Below, piece after piece: positions 1 through 8,814 of a DNA stretch of 64,000 nt (the first letter of the stretch is position 1; each line of letters starts with the position of its first letter). The notes under the pieces were generated by a model. The model did no database searches and was not told the DNA's origin. It saw nothing but the letters and a program-made list of their open reading frames with translations. The DNA comes from Bacteroidales bacterium (GTDB lineage: Bacteria; Bacteroidota; Bacteroidia; Bacteroidales; UBA12170). Both the position numbers and the translations under genes were made by a program. The stretch is from assembly GCA_016744655.1 (NCBI GenBank), contig JADGDY010000004.1, forward strand, positions 1 to 64,000. The letters run 5' to 3'.

Positions 1-55
1 GCTGTTTCAAATAATTAAGGTCTTCTTTTATATCTATTTCTATTCGTTTTGGCAT
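1..55 (-). CDS. 5' end of an unidentified gene, cut by window edge
   Basis: An ATG on the minus strand at 55 opens a frame that runs off the left edge after 18 codons. The visible residues begin MPKRIEIDIKEDLNYLK, a charged start without a signal peptide. It vaguely resembles the first residues of IS630-type transposases or other small DNA-binding proteins, but 18 residues cannot decide this. The rest of the gene lies outside the window. Confidence 0.4.
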   Translation of the reverse strand, partial: MPKRIEIDIKEDLNYLKQ

Positions 56-203
56 ACCGTAAAGATACAAATTATATCAATCAATTGGAAATATATTTGG
101 TATTACTATTGCTTAGAGAATATTTTTAAAAAGAAAGTCCTCTTGTAGCGCCAATACAATGATGCTGTTTTCTTAATTCTATCAAGCTCAAGTAGTATAT
201 GTT

Positions 204-235
204 AAAAAAGCCCCTCAAAAAAAAATTGAAGGGCT
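204..235 (-). terminator. Rho-independent terminator after the T9SS thioredoxin gene
   Basis: On the minus strand a 10-bp stem (arms 226-235 and 209-218, one G-U pair) closes over an A/T loop and is followed directly by six T residues (complement of 204-209). It lies 24 bp after the stop codon at 260. Confidence 0.75.
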
Positions 236-259
236 ACACTGATCAAAACTCACTTCACT

Positions 260-1726
260 CTATTCTATAATTAGCTTTCTAACAGATATTCCATTAGGTG
301 TATATATTTTAACTGAATAAACGCCTCTTTTATAAGCAGATGTATTGATATCTAAATATCTTTTATCTGCTATGTAGTTCTTTACTATTTTACCTAATTG
401 ATCATACATTTCAATTTTATTAATTGTGGTACCCACAACAATTGTCGTATGTGAACTGGCTGGGTTTGGGAATATTTGAACCTTTTCTTTTGAAAGGTTT
501 TTTATTCCTGTGGTAGGATCTAAAGCCGTAAAAACGGTTGAAACCTCACTCCCAAAATCTCCATTAATTTCCATAATTTCTTCACCACTTTCTGTGTCTA
601 ATAAGCGAATAGTCCCCTCTCCATATCCACAACAAATGCCATCGCCTGCTTGGTCATATATATTCCATGTAATACATGAGGATTCTTCAACAGAAATATC
701 AAAAGTTTGTAATTCAGATGTTGTTACAGAACCTATTGGAAGTTCAAAAAGTAAATTTCCATTTTGATCATACATATCGAAACCTGTTTCTGCAGGATAG
801 TCATCTGGTAATAATTCTACAGTAATACTGAGTTTAGATTCTATAGTTGATTGTGCAGCAGAAGCGGTTTGTTCATCATTCTCTGAGTTAGAATCACCAT
901 CTACCACAATTTGGAATTTAAGTTCAACTTCCGACGGAATATCTGTTAGAGAATTAAGGGAGATAAGTTCAGTCTCATAAATTTCTAGGTCACCTACATA
1001 TTCAAAGGTAGACACTATAGACCCATCCAAAATGGTATTAATGGTAGCAGAAGTCAGGTTTCCACTAAGTCCTAGGTTTTGAACACTAACTTGAATATTA
1101 TGAAGTCCATCTCCACAATAAACATCTGGGCATATCACATTCGTTATAGCAGCATCAATTTGTTCTGTAGCCTCTGGACAATCTCCCATGAATTCGTGCA
1201 ATTCTTCAGCAGTCATATAACCATCCTGATATTTATCTTCATAAGTAAGTCGCGATGGACAAATCACATAAATTGTTGGAATATAAGCAACATTATAAAG
1301 TCCTCCACAAACAGTTCCATTTGGAGGATTATCAGGATCTGGTGCATCATTGATGGTTGGGAATGGAACATTCTCAATCCAATTACCTTGAGATCCACTT
1401 CCTCCGGTTAGTTCATCCATACCAGTTGAATTGTCGGTCTCAATCTGAAATATCATAACTTCATTAGTACCATCGGGGCCATATAATTCCCACATTTCAT
1501 CTAATATACCATTGTTATGATATGTCCAACACGGACCACACCAAGTTGTAAAAAAATCGATAATGACTACTTTACCATCATCTAAATATTCATAAAGGTG
1601 ATGTTCGTTACCATCTAAATCGGTAGCCACGAAATCGGGGCCAATGGAACCATCTGGTAATTGAGCTTGTAAGTTTAAACTAATAGCGAATAGTAGGCTA
1701 AGCAATAATGTGTAGCATTTTTTCAT
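260..1726 (-). CDS. Secreted thioredoxin-fold protein with T9SS sorting domain
   Basis: 488 aa. An N-terminal signal peptide of about 21 residues (ending LNLQAQ) leads into a redoxin/TlpA-like domain with the active-site motif WCGPCW near residues 62-67, so both redox cysteines are present. A middle beta-rich part (about 190-400) carries several further cysteines. The last 75 or so residues start with IFPNPASS and end KLIIE, a type A sorting domain, so export to the cell surface by T9SS is expected. A role as an extracellular disulfide oxidoreductase is inferred from the motif. It lies downstream of the TPR-HTH regulator at 2036-3736, with a 309-bp gap holding direct repeats and no gene, and is followed by a clear terminator. 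The same regulator-then-secreted-thioredoxin order occurs again at 3.9-8.5 kb. Confidence 0.85.
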   Translation of the reverse strand: MKKCYTLLLSLLFAISLNLQAQLPDGSIGPDFVATDLDGNEHHLYEYLDDGKVVIIDFFTTWCGPCWTYHNNGILDEMWELYGPDGTNEVMIFQIETDNSTGMDELTGGSGSQGNWIENVPFPTINDAPDPDNPPNGTVCGGLYNVAYIPTIYVICPSRLTYEDKYQDGYMTAEELHEFMGDCPEATEQIDAAITNVICPDVYCGDGLHNIQVSVQNLGLSGNLTSATINTILDGSIVSTFEYVGDLEIYETELISLNSLTDIPSEVELKFQIVVDGDSNSENDEQTASAAQSTIESKLSITVELLPDDYPAETGFDMYDQNGNLLFELPIGSVTTSELQTFDISVEESSCITWNIYDQAGDGICCGYGEGTIRLLDTESGEEIMEINGDFGSEVSTVFTALDPTTGIKNLSKEKVQIFPNPASSHTTIVVGTTINKIEMYDQLGKIVKNYIADKRYLDINTSAYKRGVYSVKIYTPNGISVRKLIIE

Positions 1727-1782
1727 CTTGTTTAATTTTGATTATTAATATTGTTTTAGGTTAAAAACCAGTAACAATCCAT

Positions 1783-1799
1783 ATTGATTGTAAATCAAT
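1783..1799. promoter_or_regulatory. Small palindrome upstream of T9SS thioredoxin gene
   Basis: ATTGATT-gta-AATCAAT, a 7-bp perfect inverted repeat 57 bp before the start at 1726. It could be a regulator site or a leader hairpin. No good TAnnTTTG element was found for this gene, so its position relative to a promoter is unknown. Confidence 0.25.
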
Positions 1800-1964
1800 T
1801 CTATTTATCTCTCATATGAATATGTGATTGGTTTATGTCATTTTGATATTGTCATTAAAGATTTGCACTGTTTTTAAATAGAATGATTACTTCAACTATT
1901 TTGAAAGCATTACTATTCAATTTCTTTCGACAAAAATGACTTTAGAATGGAAAAAACCCAAAAT

Positions 1965-2017
1965 AATGGATAGGACAAATTTGGGAAGAGTGAATAAATG
2001 ACCCAGACAAAGATTGG
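1965..2017. repeat. Two direct repeats with 32-bp period
   Basis: AATG-N5-GACAAA followed by a G-ending segment occurs at 1965 and again at 1997, exactly 32 bp apart, between the regulator gene at 2036-3736 and the secreted protein gene at 260-1726. Three helical turns of spacing would place bound proteins on one face of the DNA. The repeats are imperfect, so this is suggestive only. Confidence 0.3.
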
Positions 2018-2035
2018 ACATAAAAGAACATTGTG

Positions 2036-3736
2036 CTATATATCTGATAGATAGCTGAATATTCCAATATCTCTCCCAGTGATGTTTAATTTCTTACGGA
2101 GGCGATATCTGGCTTTCTCAACTGACGATGGGTTTTGACCTGTAAGAGCAGAAATCTCTTTTGTGGTCATATTCATTTGTAGAAAAGCACATAACCTTTT
2201 CTCATTATTGCTAAGATTTGGGAAACGAGCAGATAGTTTTTGATAAAAATCGCTATTCACATTATTAAACCGAACCTCAAATTCTGCCCAAACTTGGGCA
2301 TCTTGATCGTACTCAAGGTTACGAATAACAGTTTCAATTACATCTTGGTTTTCCTTTTTGAGTCTAGATTTTTGCTCTTTTAAATAATCTATAATATCTA
2401 GTTTCTTTTTATTTAACCTTATCATATTTAGCAGAAAGGAGGTTAGTTCTCTTTCTTTGGTCTCTAATTCCCTTTGTAATACTATACCTTCGAGTTTGTT
2501 TTTTGCAATCTTATGTTTCTGTTTTAGGTAAAGCTGAAATAAAAATGCCAGAAAAACAACAAGGATTCCTAATGAGGCATATAATAGAATTTTTTGCTTT
2601 TGCTGTTTCCATTGCTTTGCCTGTTCAATCCTATTGTTTTTAAATACAAGTTCAAGTCGTGTTAGCTCACTAAAATTGCGTTTCTTTTCTAAACTATCTT
2701 TGTGGAGAACATAGTCATCTTGATATTTCATAGCATCAATATAATGGCCCAGACCTTTATGGCCTAAATACAATCCATAAAAGCCATACATTCGTATTTC
2801 TAACCAATGATACCTAGTTGACAATAGCATTACATTTTCAAAATAAGGAAGTGCTTTTTCATATTTCCCCATCTTATTATATAAATCGCCAATTAGCAAA
2901 AGGGAGTTGGCATACAATTCCACATCCTCAGTAGAATCCATGACTTGAAGCAAATCTACTTGCAGCTTTTCTGAAAGTACAAAGTCATTATTTATCTTCT
3001 CAATGTGAGCTAAGTTCATGAGATTTTTTATATAATAATCCCAGTTTCTTATCCTTTTATTGATGGTAGCCGCCTGCTGCAGAAGGTAGCGGGCACTGTC
3101 GTATTTTTGCTGTTCGATATAATAAACTCCAATATTATTAAATTCACGGGCAATACCCACGCTATCACCAATTCCTATGGAAATATCAATTGAATTTCTA
3201 AGATATTTTACGAATGTTTTTTCATCATTAACACGGAATAAAAGTCCAATTTTTGAGTTAATAGCTGATTCGTTAACCTGATCACCAGACTGCTGGTAAT
3301 ATTTCAAACTTCTAGTATAATAATTAAAAGCTTGATCAAAATTATTAAACTCTTGATATAGCTCTGCAATTTCCTTGAACAGTTTTGCTTGTGACGAAAG
3401 AACTTCAATATCTTCAAATTGCTCTATATGATTTGAAACAAAAGTTAAGGCTTCCTCATATTGATAATTATTTCGTAAGATATAGATATAATTGGCTGCT
3501 GCTTCTACAATTCCTTTCTCATAATTGAGGGCTTCAGATAATAAAAATAGACTATCTGTTTCTTTTAGCTGTGATTCTACTTTGAGGTTCTCTACGGGGA
3601 TACAAGCATTTAGACTGTCAATTAAATCTGTATTTATACTAATCTTCTTTAGATTTGAGGAATCGCGTGTGCAACCAAATCCCATAAAAAACAGAACGGT
3701 TGCTACAAAGACAAAATAAAACGATCTAGTACCCAT
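2036..3736 (-). CDS. Membrane-anchored TPR / helix-turn-helix regulator
   Basis: 566 aa. A hydrophobic N-terminus (about residues 5-21, followed by Cys22, a poor lipobox) suggests a signal sequence or anchor. Residues of about 60-360 are tetratricopeptide-like repeats rich in Tyr and Asn. A single membrane segment lies at about 383-404, then a charged coiled coil (about 405-475) and a C-terminal LuxR-like helix-turn-helix (about 505-552) with NEKRLCAFL, MTTKEISALTG and ARYRLRKKL. The layout places a TPR sensor outside the inner membrane and the DNA-binding domain in the cytoplasm, a known Bacteroidota arrangement; the signal and target are unknown. The paralogue at 6870-8519 has the same architecture, and both precede a secreted thioredoxin-fold gene, the probable target. 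A TAnnTTTG element lies 33-40 bp upstream of the ATG. Confidence 0.8.
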   Translation of the reverse strand: MGTRSFYFVFVATVLFFMGFGCTRDSSNLKKISINTDLIDSLNACIPVENLKVESQLKETDSLFLLSEALNYEKGIVEAAANYIYILRNNYQYEEALTFVSNHIEQFEDIEVLSSQAKLFKEIAELYQEFNNFDQAFNYYTRSLKYYQQSGDQVNESAINSKIGLLFRVNDEKTFVKYLRNSIDISIGIGDSVGIAREFNNIGVYYIEQQKYDSARYLLQQAATINKRIRNWDYYIKNLMNLAHIEKINNDFVLSEKLQVDLLQVMDSTEDVELYANSLLLIGDLYNKMGKYEKALPYFENVMLLSTRYHWLEIRMYGFYGLYLGHKGLGHYIDAMKYQDDYVLHKDSLEKKRNFSELTRLELVFKNNRIEQAKQWKQQKQKILLYASLGILVVFLAFLFQLYLKQKHKIAKNKLEGIVLQRELETKERELTSFLLNMIRLNKKKLDIIDYLKEQKSRLKKENQDVIETVIRNLEYDQDAQVWAEFEVRFNNVNSDFYQKLSARFPNLSNNEKRLCAFLQMNMTTKEISALTGQNPSSVEKARYRLRKKLNITGRDIGIFSYLSDI

Positions 3737-3768
3737 AAATATATTTTGAAGCCTTTTACTTCGATTGA

Positions 3769-3776
3769 CAAATATA
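3769..3776 (-). promoter_or_regulatory. Promoter -7 element for TPR-HTH regulator
   Basis: The minus strand reads TATATTTG, a perfect match to the Bacteroidota TAnnTTTG element, 33 bp upstream of the ATG at 3736. It lies between the previous gene's terminator region and this start. Confidence 0.5.
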
Positions 3777-3822
3777 TTTATTTTTTGTAGGGTTTGATCA
3801 TACTAACCTTTTCAGTTGGAAC

Positions 3823-3858
3823 AAAAAAAAGAGGCTATCCAAAAATGCGAATAGCCTC
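3823..3858 (-). terminator. Rho-independent terminator after the Omp28-like T9SS gene
   Basis: On the minus strand GAGGCTAT pairs with ATAGCCTC over a 12-nt loop (arms 3851-3858 and 3831-3838) and is followed by eight T residues (complement of 3823-3830). It sits 22 bp beyond the stop at 3880. Confidence 0.85.
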
Positions 3859-3879
3859 AACAAACTCTAACCTAAAACT

Positions 3880-6480
3880 CTATCTAATTATTATCTTTTT
3901 CACTATTATTTTATTTAATGTATAAACTTTAATAAAATAATATCCTGATTCATATTTGCTAATATTGATCTTGCTATCTAATCCACTTGTTTTTTGTTCT
4001 AGTACTAACTGACCTGTAGCATTAAATATTTGTAGGTGTTTCATTTCTTCTAAAGCGCAAATCCTTACAACATCTGTAGCAGGATTTGGATAAACACTAA
4101 GTTCGTGTGATGTTTGCAATTCTGTCATACCTATAATTAACTCTGTCTTACATGCATTTTCTACTTTCCCATTATTCATATTTATGACCATCCCCACAAC
4201 CTCAATGTGATTGATATCCCAATTTTCATCAATTGTAGTGGTATATTCATAGCTATGAGTTTCTCCTGCACTTATAGTTGCTGGTAAGCTTGAAGGAGTA
4301 CCTACAAAACCACCAAGAATATCTCTAGCTACATCTTGATAAACCATATCTTCAGCAGGTACAGGATCTGGCAAATTCTCATATCCTCCCATTTCTGTAG
4401 TACCTCCTGAATAACTGTTCGATTGATTCCAAGCAGAACCTGTTCCTGTTACTTCATCCTCTACTATTACCGCATTAAATCTGAAGTTTGAAACGCTGGC
4501 TACAAATTCAGCTACCAAGGTAAATGAGAGTTGGCGAGTGTTTTCATTATAGGTTTTATTCTGAATAGTTAATGCTACTGGAGCAATTACTTCTTTCTCA
4601 ATATGGTAAGCATCCTCCATATCTAATGGGTCGGCTATGATAGATCTCCCTACATAAGCATTAGGAAATCCTTGTAAAATAGGTGCAAGGCCTGAATCAT
4701 ATGCAGGAACTGTCATTGGATCGGAATTATGACTTGCAATTCCAATAAATGAATCTGGAAATTCTTCTGCCATATAATCCATATACACATGGCCACGAAC
4801 ACACCATCCACACCAAGTACCAGTTCCTTCTTCAATAAGGACAGTTTTTGTTGGAATATATTCTACCGTACTTATTGTAGTGCTTATATCATCATTATCG
4901 GGATTAGAATCTGGCCCTAAACCATTTCCATTACTGATATGTACACTAATTTCATAAGGCTCCGAAGAAGTGAGGTTAGCAGGCGTAGACAAGGTGAAAT
5001 CGTAGGTGGCAAGTGAAGCAATAGATAACCCTGATAAGGTTTCGGATACAGCACTTCCCCCATTTACTGTATACTCAATATCAATTGAGGTCAGTATTTC
5101 TCCTCCCATATTTTTAATTATTCCAGTAATGTCAACATCACCTACCAATGCATAGTTTGGTAAAGTTAATTCCTCAATAGATACATCGAAGTCAGGAGCT
5201 TGATAGGTTCCAAATATGGCTTCCATAGCATAAGTATTTGCATAATTTCCCCCTGTTTGATCATGCCAAGAATCGGAGTCTACGGAATAGCCCCAACATG
5301 AATGGTCAATATATGGAGTTGAGGTGGTGGCAAGTCCCAAAAACTGATTTCCATCTACTATGCCAATTAAATACTGACCAGGTTCTAAAGTAACCTGAGC
5401 AGGAAATACACCAGTGTATGTTGTATTAGAGGAGGTAATCTGAACATCATTTGTCTGTGCAATAAGATCACCAGGTTCTCCGTCAAACTCATATACTCTT
5501 GCGCATACGGTATTATCACCAGTTTGACAATTGCTCAAGTAAAATGAAACAGCAGTTAAAACATCTTCAGTTGTAACAGTAAATACATTGGCACTAACAC
5601 CGCCAGGTATTCCATTTCCAGTACCGCCAATGACATCACCATTATGTATTGATAAAACAGAGTCTGTAATCTCTATGCTTTTTACTATTGTTCCATTTTC
5701 GGGAAAGGCATCGTCGGCTGCGTTAGCAGTATATGTAAAATCTATTGTTCCAGTTTCTGTAATTGTCAATAAAGGAAAAGTAAAGTCCTCTATGACATCA
5801 GTTCCCATAGGAACTGAGATGGGTAAGTTTTCATCGTATGAAGTTCCCACTGTTAAATTAAAGTTTGTCGCTTCAGTTAGCTCTTCGCCTATGTTTTGAA
5901 CTTGACCTTCAGGTGAAAAGACAGCATGATTTAGGGGCATTTTATAGCATCGCTCAACAACACTTAATATATTGGGTACTAAATCTGGTGCTGATGGTAC
6001 TCCATTAACAACAACTGTTCCTTCAAAATTACCAGTATCAAATCCAGCAGCATCTATGAAAAAACCTATTTCGAAACTGTCTGTAATGCTAGCATCAATA
6101 TCTACTTCTATCCAAAATTCATAAAGCTCATCTGGGCGTATACCACCTTGATAACCTGGGGATTGCTCGAATATCCCTCCCCATGAAATGACTTGACCAT
6201 CTACACCATTTAATATTTCTTCGTTCCAATCTCCAACTTGACCTACTATTTCTGATCCAGTAATGGGCGTAACACCAACGGGAAAAGTCATGGCCAAGGA
6301 ATCACCACTTGTTCCACTGGCTAAAATTGTAAAATTTAGAGTATTATTAGCTCCAGATTGAAAGAAATTCAGGGAGGTGATTTCGCAAGAAATCTCTTTT
6401 GTACCTTTGGATTCAGTATTTTGACCAATTGAAAAATTGGTTAATACTAAGGCAATTAATAATGTAAAAAGCTGTCTCAT
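3880..6480 (-). CDS. Secreted Omp28-like thioredoxin-fold protein with T9SS sorting domain
   Basis: 866 aa. The signal peptide ends near residue 20 (FSIGQ). The first half is beta-rich, with an anchor/CARDB-like segment around 430-540 (DNDD-type turns). An Omp28-related thioredoxin-like domain begins near 545 with GTGTWCGWCVRG, so a CxxC pair is present at about residues 556-559, followed by IASHNSDPM and an AYVGR stretch typical of this family. The C-terminus (YPNPATD to IIIR) is a T9SS type A sorting domain. An extracellular redox or adhesin-like role is plausible, but the substrate is unknown. The gene lies downstream of the TPR-HTH regulator at 6870-8519 and a small ORF at 6524-6712, and ends in a strong terminator. 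Confidence 0.85.
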   Translation of the reverse strand: MRQLFTLLIALVLTNFSIGQNTESKGTKEISCEITSLNFFQSGANNTLNFTILASGTSGDSLAMTFPVGVTPITGSEIVGQVGDWNEEILNGVDGQVISWGGIFEQSPGYQGGIRPDELYEFWIEVDIDASITDSFEIGFFIDAAGFDTGNFEGTVVVNGVPSAPDLVPNILSVVERCYKMPLNHAVFSPEGQVQNIGEELTEATNFNLTVGTSYDENLPISVPMGTDVIEDFTFPLLTITETGTIDFTYTANAADDAFPENGTIVKSIEITDSVLSIHNGDVIGGTGNGIPGGVSANVFTVTTEDVLTAVSFYLSNCQTGDNTVCARVYEFDGEPGDLIAQTNDVQITSSNTTYTGVFPAQVTLEPGQYLIGIVDGNQFLGLATTSTPYIDHSCWGYSVDSDSWHDQTGGNYANTYAMEAIFGTYQAPDFDVSIEELTLPNYALVGDVDITGIIKNMGGEILTSIDIEYTVNGGSAVSETLSGLSIASLATYDFTLSTPANLTSSEPYEISVHISNGNGLGPDSNPDNDDISTTISTVEYIPTKTVLIEEGTGTWCGWCVRGHVYMDYMAEEFPDSFIGIASHNSDPMTVPAYDSGLAPILQGFPNAYVGRSIIADPLDMEDAYHIEKEVIAPVALTIQNKTYNENTRQLSFTLVAEFVASVSNFRFNAVIVEDEVTGTGSAWNQSNSYSGGTTEMGGYENLPDPVPAEDMVYQDVARDILGGFVGTPSSLPATISAGETHSYEYTTTIDENWDINHIEVVGMVINMNNGKVENACKTELIIGMTELQTSHELSVYPNPATDVVRICALEEMKHLQIFNATGQLVLEQKTSGLDSKINISKYESGYYFIKVYTLNKIIVKKIIIR

Positions 6481-6523
6481 TTTGTCTGTTTTTTTATAAA
6501 AGATTAATTGAAATTGTGTCTCA

Positions 6524-6712
6524 TTATTTAATGCTTGAAGAAGAAGGTTTCTTTATTTCAGGATTATTCTTTTTATTCAATTCATTGAGAATTTTCTTAA
6601 GAATCTTCACTTGAATATTCGATTTCTCAATCACATGATCAAATCGTTGCTTCAACTCCTTATCATTATTTTTATCTAGATCCATAGTTTTAATAATGCA
6701 TGAATTTTTCAT
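6524..6712 (-). CDS. Small charged hypothetical protein
   Basis: 62 aa (53 aa if Met10, at 6685, is the start). The composition is Lys/Asn/Glu-rich, with a probable helix IQVKILKKILNELNKK and a Ser-rich tail. There is no signal peptide or membrane segment, and no family was recognised. It ends 43 bp before the Omp28-like gene on the same strand and may be cotranscribed with it. It could be a small regulatory or leader ORF, or a chance frame in an AT-rich leader. Confidence 0.4.
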   Translation of the reverse strand: MKNSCIIKTMDLDKNNDKELKQRFDHVIEKSNIQVKILKKILNELNKKNNPEIKKPSSSSIK

Positions 6713-6763
6713 ATTTAAATCAGGTACAAAGAAACTGTGCTGATGAATATTAATCTAAATATG

Positions 6764-6842
6764 AGGGTGACAATAAGGTATCAGAAGGTGATTTTAGGGT
6801 GATAATAAGGCACCAAGGCTATGTTTAATGGTGACGACAAGT
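6764..6842. repeat. Three iterated repeats, 32-33 bp period (possible operator)
   Basis: AGGGTGACAATAAGG at 6764-6778 and AGGGTGATAATAAGG at 6796-6810 differ by one base and are 32 bp apart. A weaker third copy (TGGTGACGACAAG) starts at 6829. They fill the gap between the regulator gene (6870-8519) and its downstream genes. The spacing is about three helical turns, which fits cooperative binding of a regulator, plausibly the one encoded next to it. Confidence 0.45.
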
Positions 6843-6869
6843 CAAAAACATATGAATCAAAGGTGTTTT

Positions 6870-8519
6870 CTAATACGCAGTAAGAAAAGCAATAAGATTG
6901 TCCTCGCGTTCTAGATTGAGTTTTTTTCGTAATCGATATCGCGCACTTTTTAAACTAATGAGTGACTGAAAGGTGATTTCAGAAATTTCTTTTGAGGTCA
7001 TGTTTAATTTTAGAAAAGCACAAAGACGAAGTTCATTTGGAGTAAGTGTTGGAAAATCTTTACTCAATTTATTATAGAAATCAACATGCACTTCCTGGAA
7101 CCGAACCTCAAAATCCTCCCAGTTATCTTCCGAAATACTCTTGTCAAGATCTGTAGCTATGCGCTCAATACCATCTCTATTTTTCTCTGAAAGTTCAAAA
7201 CTCGATTTCTTTAATTTACTCGAAACCTCAGAAATAAACTTATTTTTCTTCAGAAGGTACATCACATTTGTAGTAAGCTCTTTGCTTTTATGCTCCAAGT
7301 CTTTCTTCAATTGTTCTTTTTCTAGGAGGATGGTTTTCTTTTCTAGATTTCTACGATGGGTTCTATTTCGTTGTGTGAAGTATAAAAACACCAGCGAAAT
7401 AATGATTAAACCAGAACCTAAAATGATATAGACATAAATAAGTTCTTTTTTATAATAATCAGCTTCAATACGAGCCGATTCGAGTTCTTGAGCTTTTTGA
7501 TGTTCAGCAAATTCAAATCTCAGCTCTAACAAATCGAGTTCTTTTAATCTGTTGTGATTGTTAATGGTATCTTTAACTGAGTTAATTTTCTCAGAATATT
7601 GATAAGCCATGTTTATATCAGATAATAAATAATGTATCCTTTTTAGAGTGACGAGGGCATCTAGTTCTTGAAGTCTATTGGAATATTTTCTAGAGAAACT
7701 AAGGGCTTTATCAGCATACTCTAGCGATTTCTGATAGTCCTTTTTCTTTTCATGATAGAAACTCATATTATTATAATAATAGGAGTATAGACGAGATAAA
7801 TGATTTTCTTCTATTATTGTTAAGCACTTTTGGGAATAGACAAATGCATCATTTAGTTTACCATAGCCTATTAGATTGTCCACCATATTGATATATACAA
7901 TGGCAAGACCTAAGAAGTTATTGGTTTGCTTGTTTATTTCAGCTGCCTTTAGATAGTATTTAATAGAACTGGTATCGACAGACATAATATCCTGTACCGC
8001 AGCTATATTACTATAAATATAGGCGGCTGAAGAATCCTGTTGATGTCGAATGAATATTCCTGCTGATTTCTGATAACATGAGAAGGCCTCTTCGCCTTGT
8101 CCAAGGTTGAAATTCAAATTTCCTAAAACATTATAAACCTTTGCAAGGAGAATAGAGTCCCTATTATCTTTTGCGTATTCTAGCGATTCAAAGATTAGGC
8201 TTTCTGATAAATCAAATTCATAATGCTGGAATAATTTGGCAAGACGATGTTTTGAATAGGCCAATCCTCGTTTATAATTTAGCTTTTGCGATATTTCTAA
8301 GGCTTCTTTGGCATAATACTCCGATGCATTTTTATCTGACCATTCTGATTGGTTAGATAATTTAATCAACAACTCTACTTTTGTAGAATCATTAGGCATT
8401 TTCGAGAGCTTTATCTGAGATTTGTTTAAAGCAGATTCTTCGTTACAAATAGCAGAATTAGCGAGGCCCAATAGCAAAAGAAGCCCAAAAACAGAAATAA
8501 TTGATTTACCTATATCCAT
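6870..8519 (-). CDS. Membrane-anchored TPR / helix-turn-helix regulator (paralogue)
   Basis: 549 aa from the ATG at 8519; an upstream in-frame TTG at 8522 is less likely. A signal-like hydrophobic stretch (about residues 4-24) is followed by TPR-like repeats (about 40-320), one membrane segment (about 360-380), a coiled coil, and a C-terminal HTH with NELRLCAFL, MTSKEISEIT and ARYRLRKKL. The HTH is very close to that of the 2036-3736 protein, but the recognition-helix region differs (FQSLISLKS against GQNPSSVEK), suggesting a different target. A TAnnTTTG element lies only 6-13 bp upstream of the ATG, implying an almost leaderless transcript. The likely target is the downstream secreted thioredoxin-fold gene; the ligand is unknown. 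Confidence 0.8.
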   Translation of the reverse strand: MDIGKSIISVFGLLLLLGLANSAICNEESALNKSQIKLSKMPNDSTKVELLIKLSNQSEWSDKNASEYYAKEALEISQKLNYKRGLAYSKHRLAKLFQHYEFDLSESLIFESLEYAKDNRDSILLAKVYNVLGNLNFNLGQGEEAFSCYQKSAGIFIRHQQDSSAAYIYSNIAAVQDIMSVDTSSIKYYLKAAEINKQTNNFLGLAIVYINMVDNLIGYGKLNDAFVYSQKCLTIIEENHLSRLYSYYYNNMSFYHEKKKDYQKSLEYADKALSFSRKYSNRLQELDALVTLKRIHYLLSDINMAYQYSEKINSVKDTINNHNRLKELDLLELRFEFAEHQKAQELESARIEADYYKKELIYVYIILGSGLIIISLVFLYFTQRNRTHRRNLEKKTILLEKEQLKKDLEHKSKELTTNVMYLLKKNKFISEVSSKLKKSSFELSEKNRDGIERIATDLDKSISEDNWEDFEVRFQEVHVDFYNKLSKDFPTLTPNELRLCAFLKLNMTSKEISEITFQSLISLKSARYRLRKKLNLEREDNLIAFLTAY

Positions 8520-8524
8520 CAAAG

Positions 8525-8532
8525 CAAATATA
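8525..8532 (-). promoter_or_regulatory. Promoter -7 element abutting a start codon
   Basis: The minus strand reads TATATTTG, a perfect TAnnTTTG match, ending 6 bp before the ATG at 8519. Transcription would start at or within a base or two of the start codon. Confidence 0.45.
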
Positions 8533-8595
8533 CGATATTGCTTGGTTTATGGGCTTTTTAGCGTTAAAACAGTGACAAATTGCAAATCACTATAC

Positions 8596-8766
8596 TAATT
8601 AGTGTCAGCAAGAAAACTGCTGATTTTTGGAGTGCTTAGTCAGAAGGCGTCAAGTTCGAGGCTTTTGCAGTTTTGAAAATCAGGCGTCCCGACAGTGAAC
8701 GTCGGGATAACTGCTTTCAAAACAAGAGTAACGAAGAAATTGGCGTTTTCTGGCAAGCACTAATTA
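8596..8766. repeat. Structured dispersed repeat, copy 1
   Basis: About 170 bp, bounded by a perfect 9-bp terminal inverted repeat (TAATTAGTG at 8596-8604, CACTAATTA at 8758-8766). Inside are a local hairpin TCAGCA/TGCTGA (8605-8623), a stem GTTTTGAAA/TTTCAAAAC (8670-8678 with 8715-8723) and a central stem CCCGAC/GTCGGG (8688-8693 with 8701-8706). A second copy lies at 18913-19068. It has no coding frame and looks like a small non-autonomous palindromic element. It occupies most of the 295-bp gap here. Confidence 0.75.
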
Positions 8767-8814
8767 AAAACCCACTCTGGTTTACGGAAAGAAAAAACTT
8801 CTAAACTCCAGTCT

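Noticed and set aside
1079-1411. 110-codon plus-strand frame inside the T9SS thioredoxin gene
   Set aside because: Antisense shadow of a well supported coding region with signal peptide, CxxC and sorting domain on the other strand.
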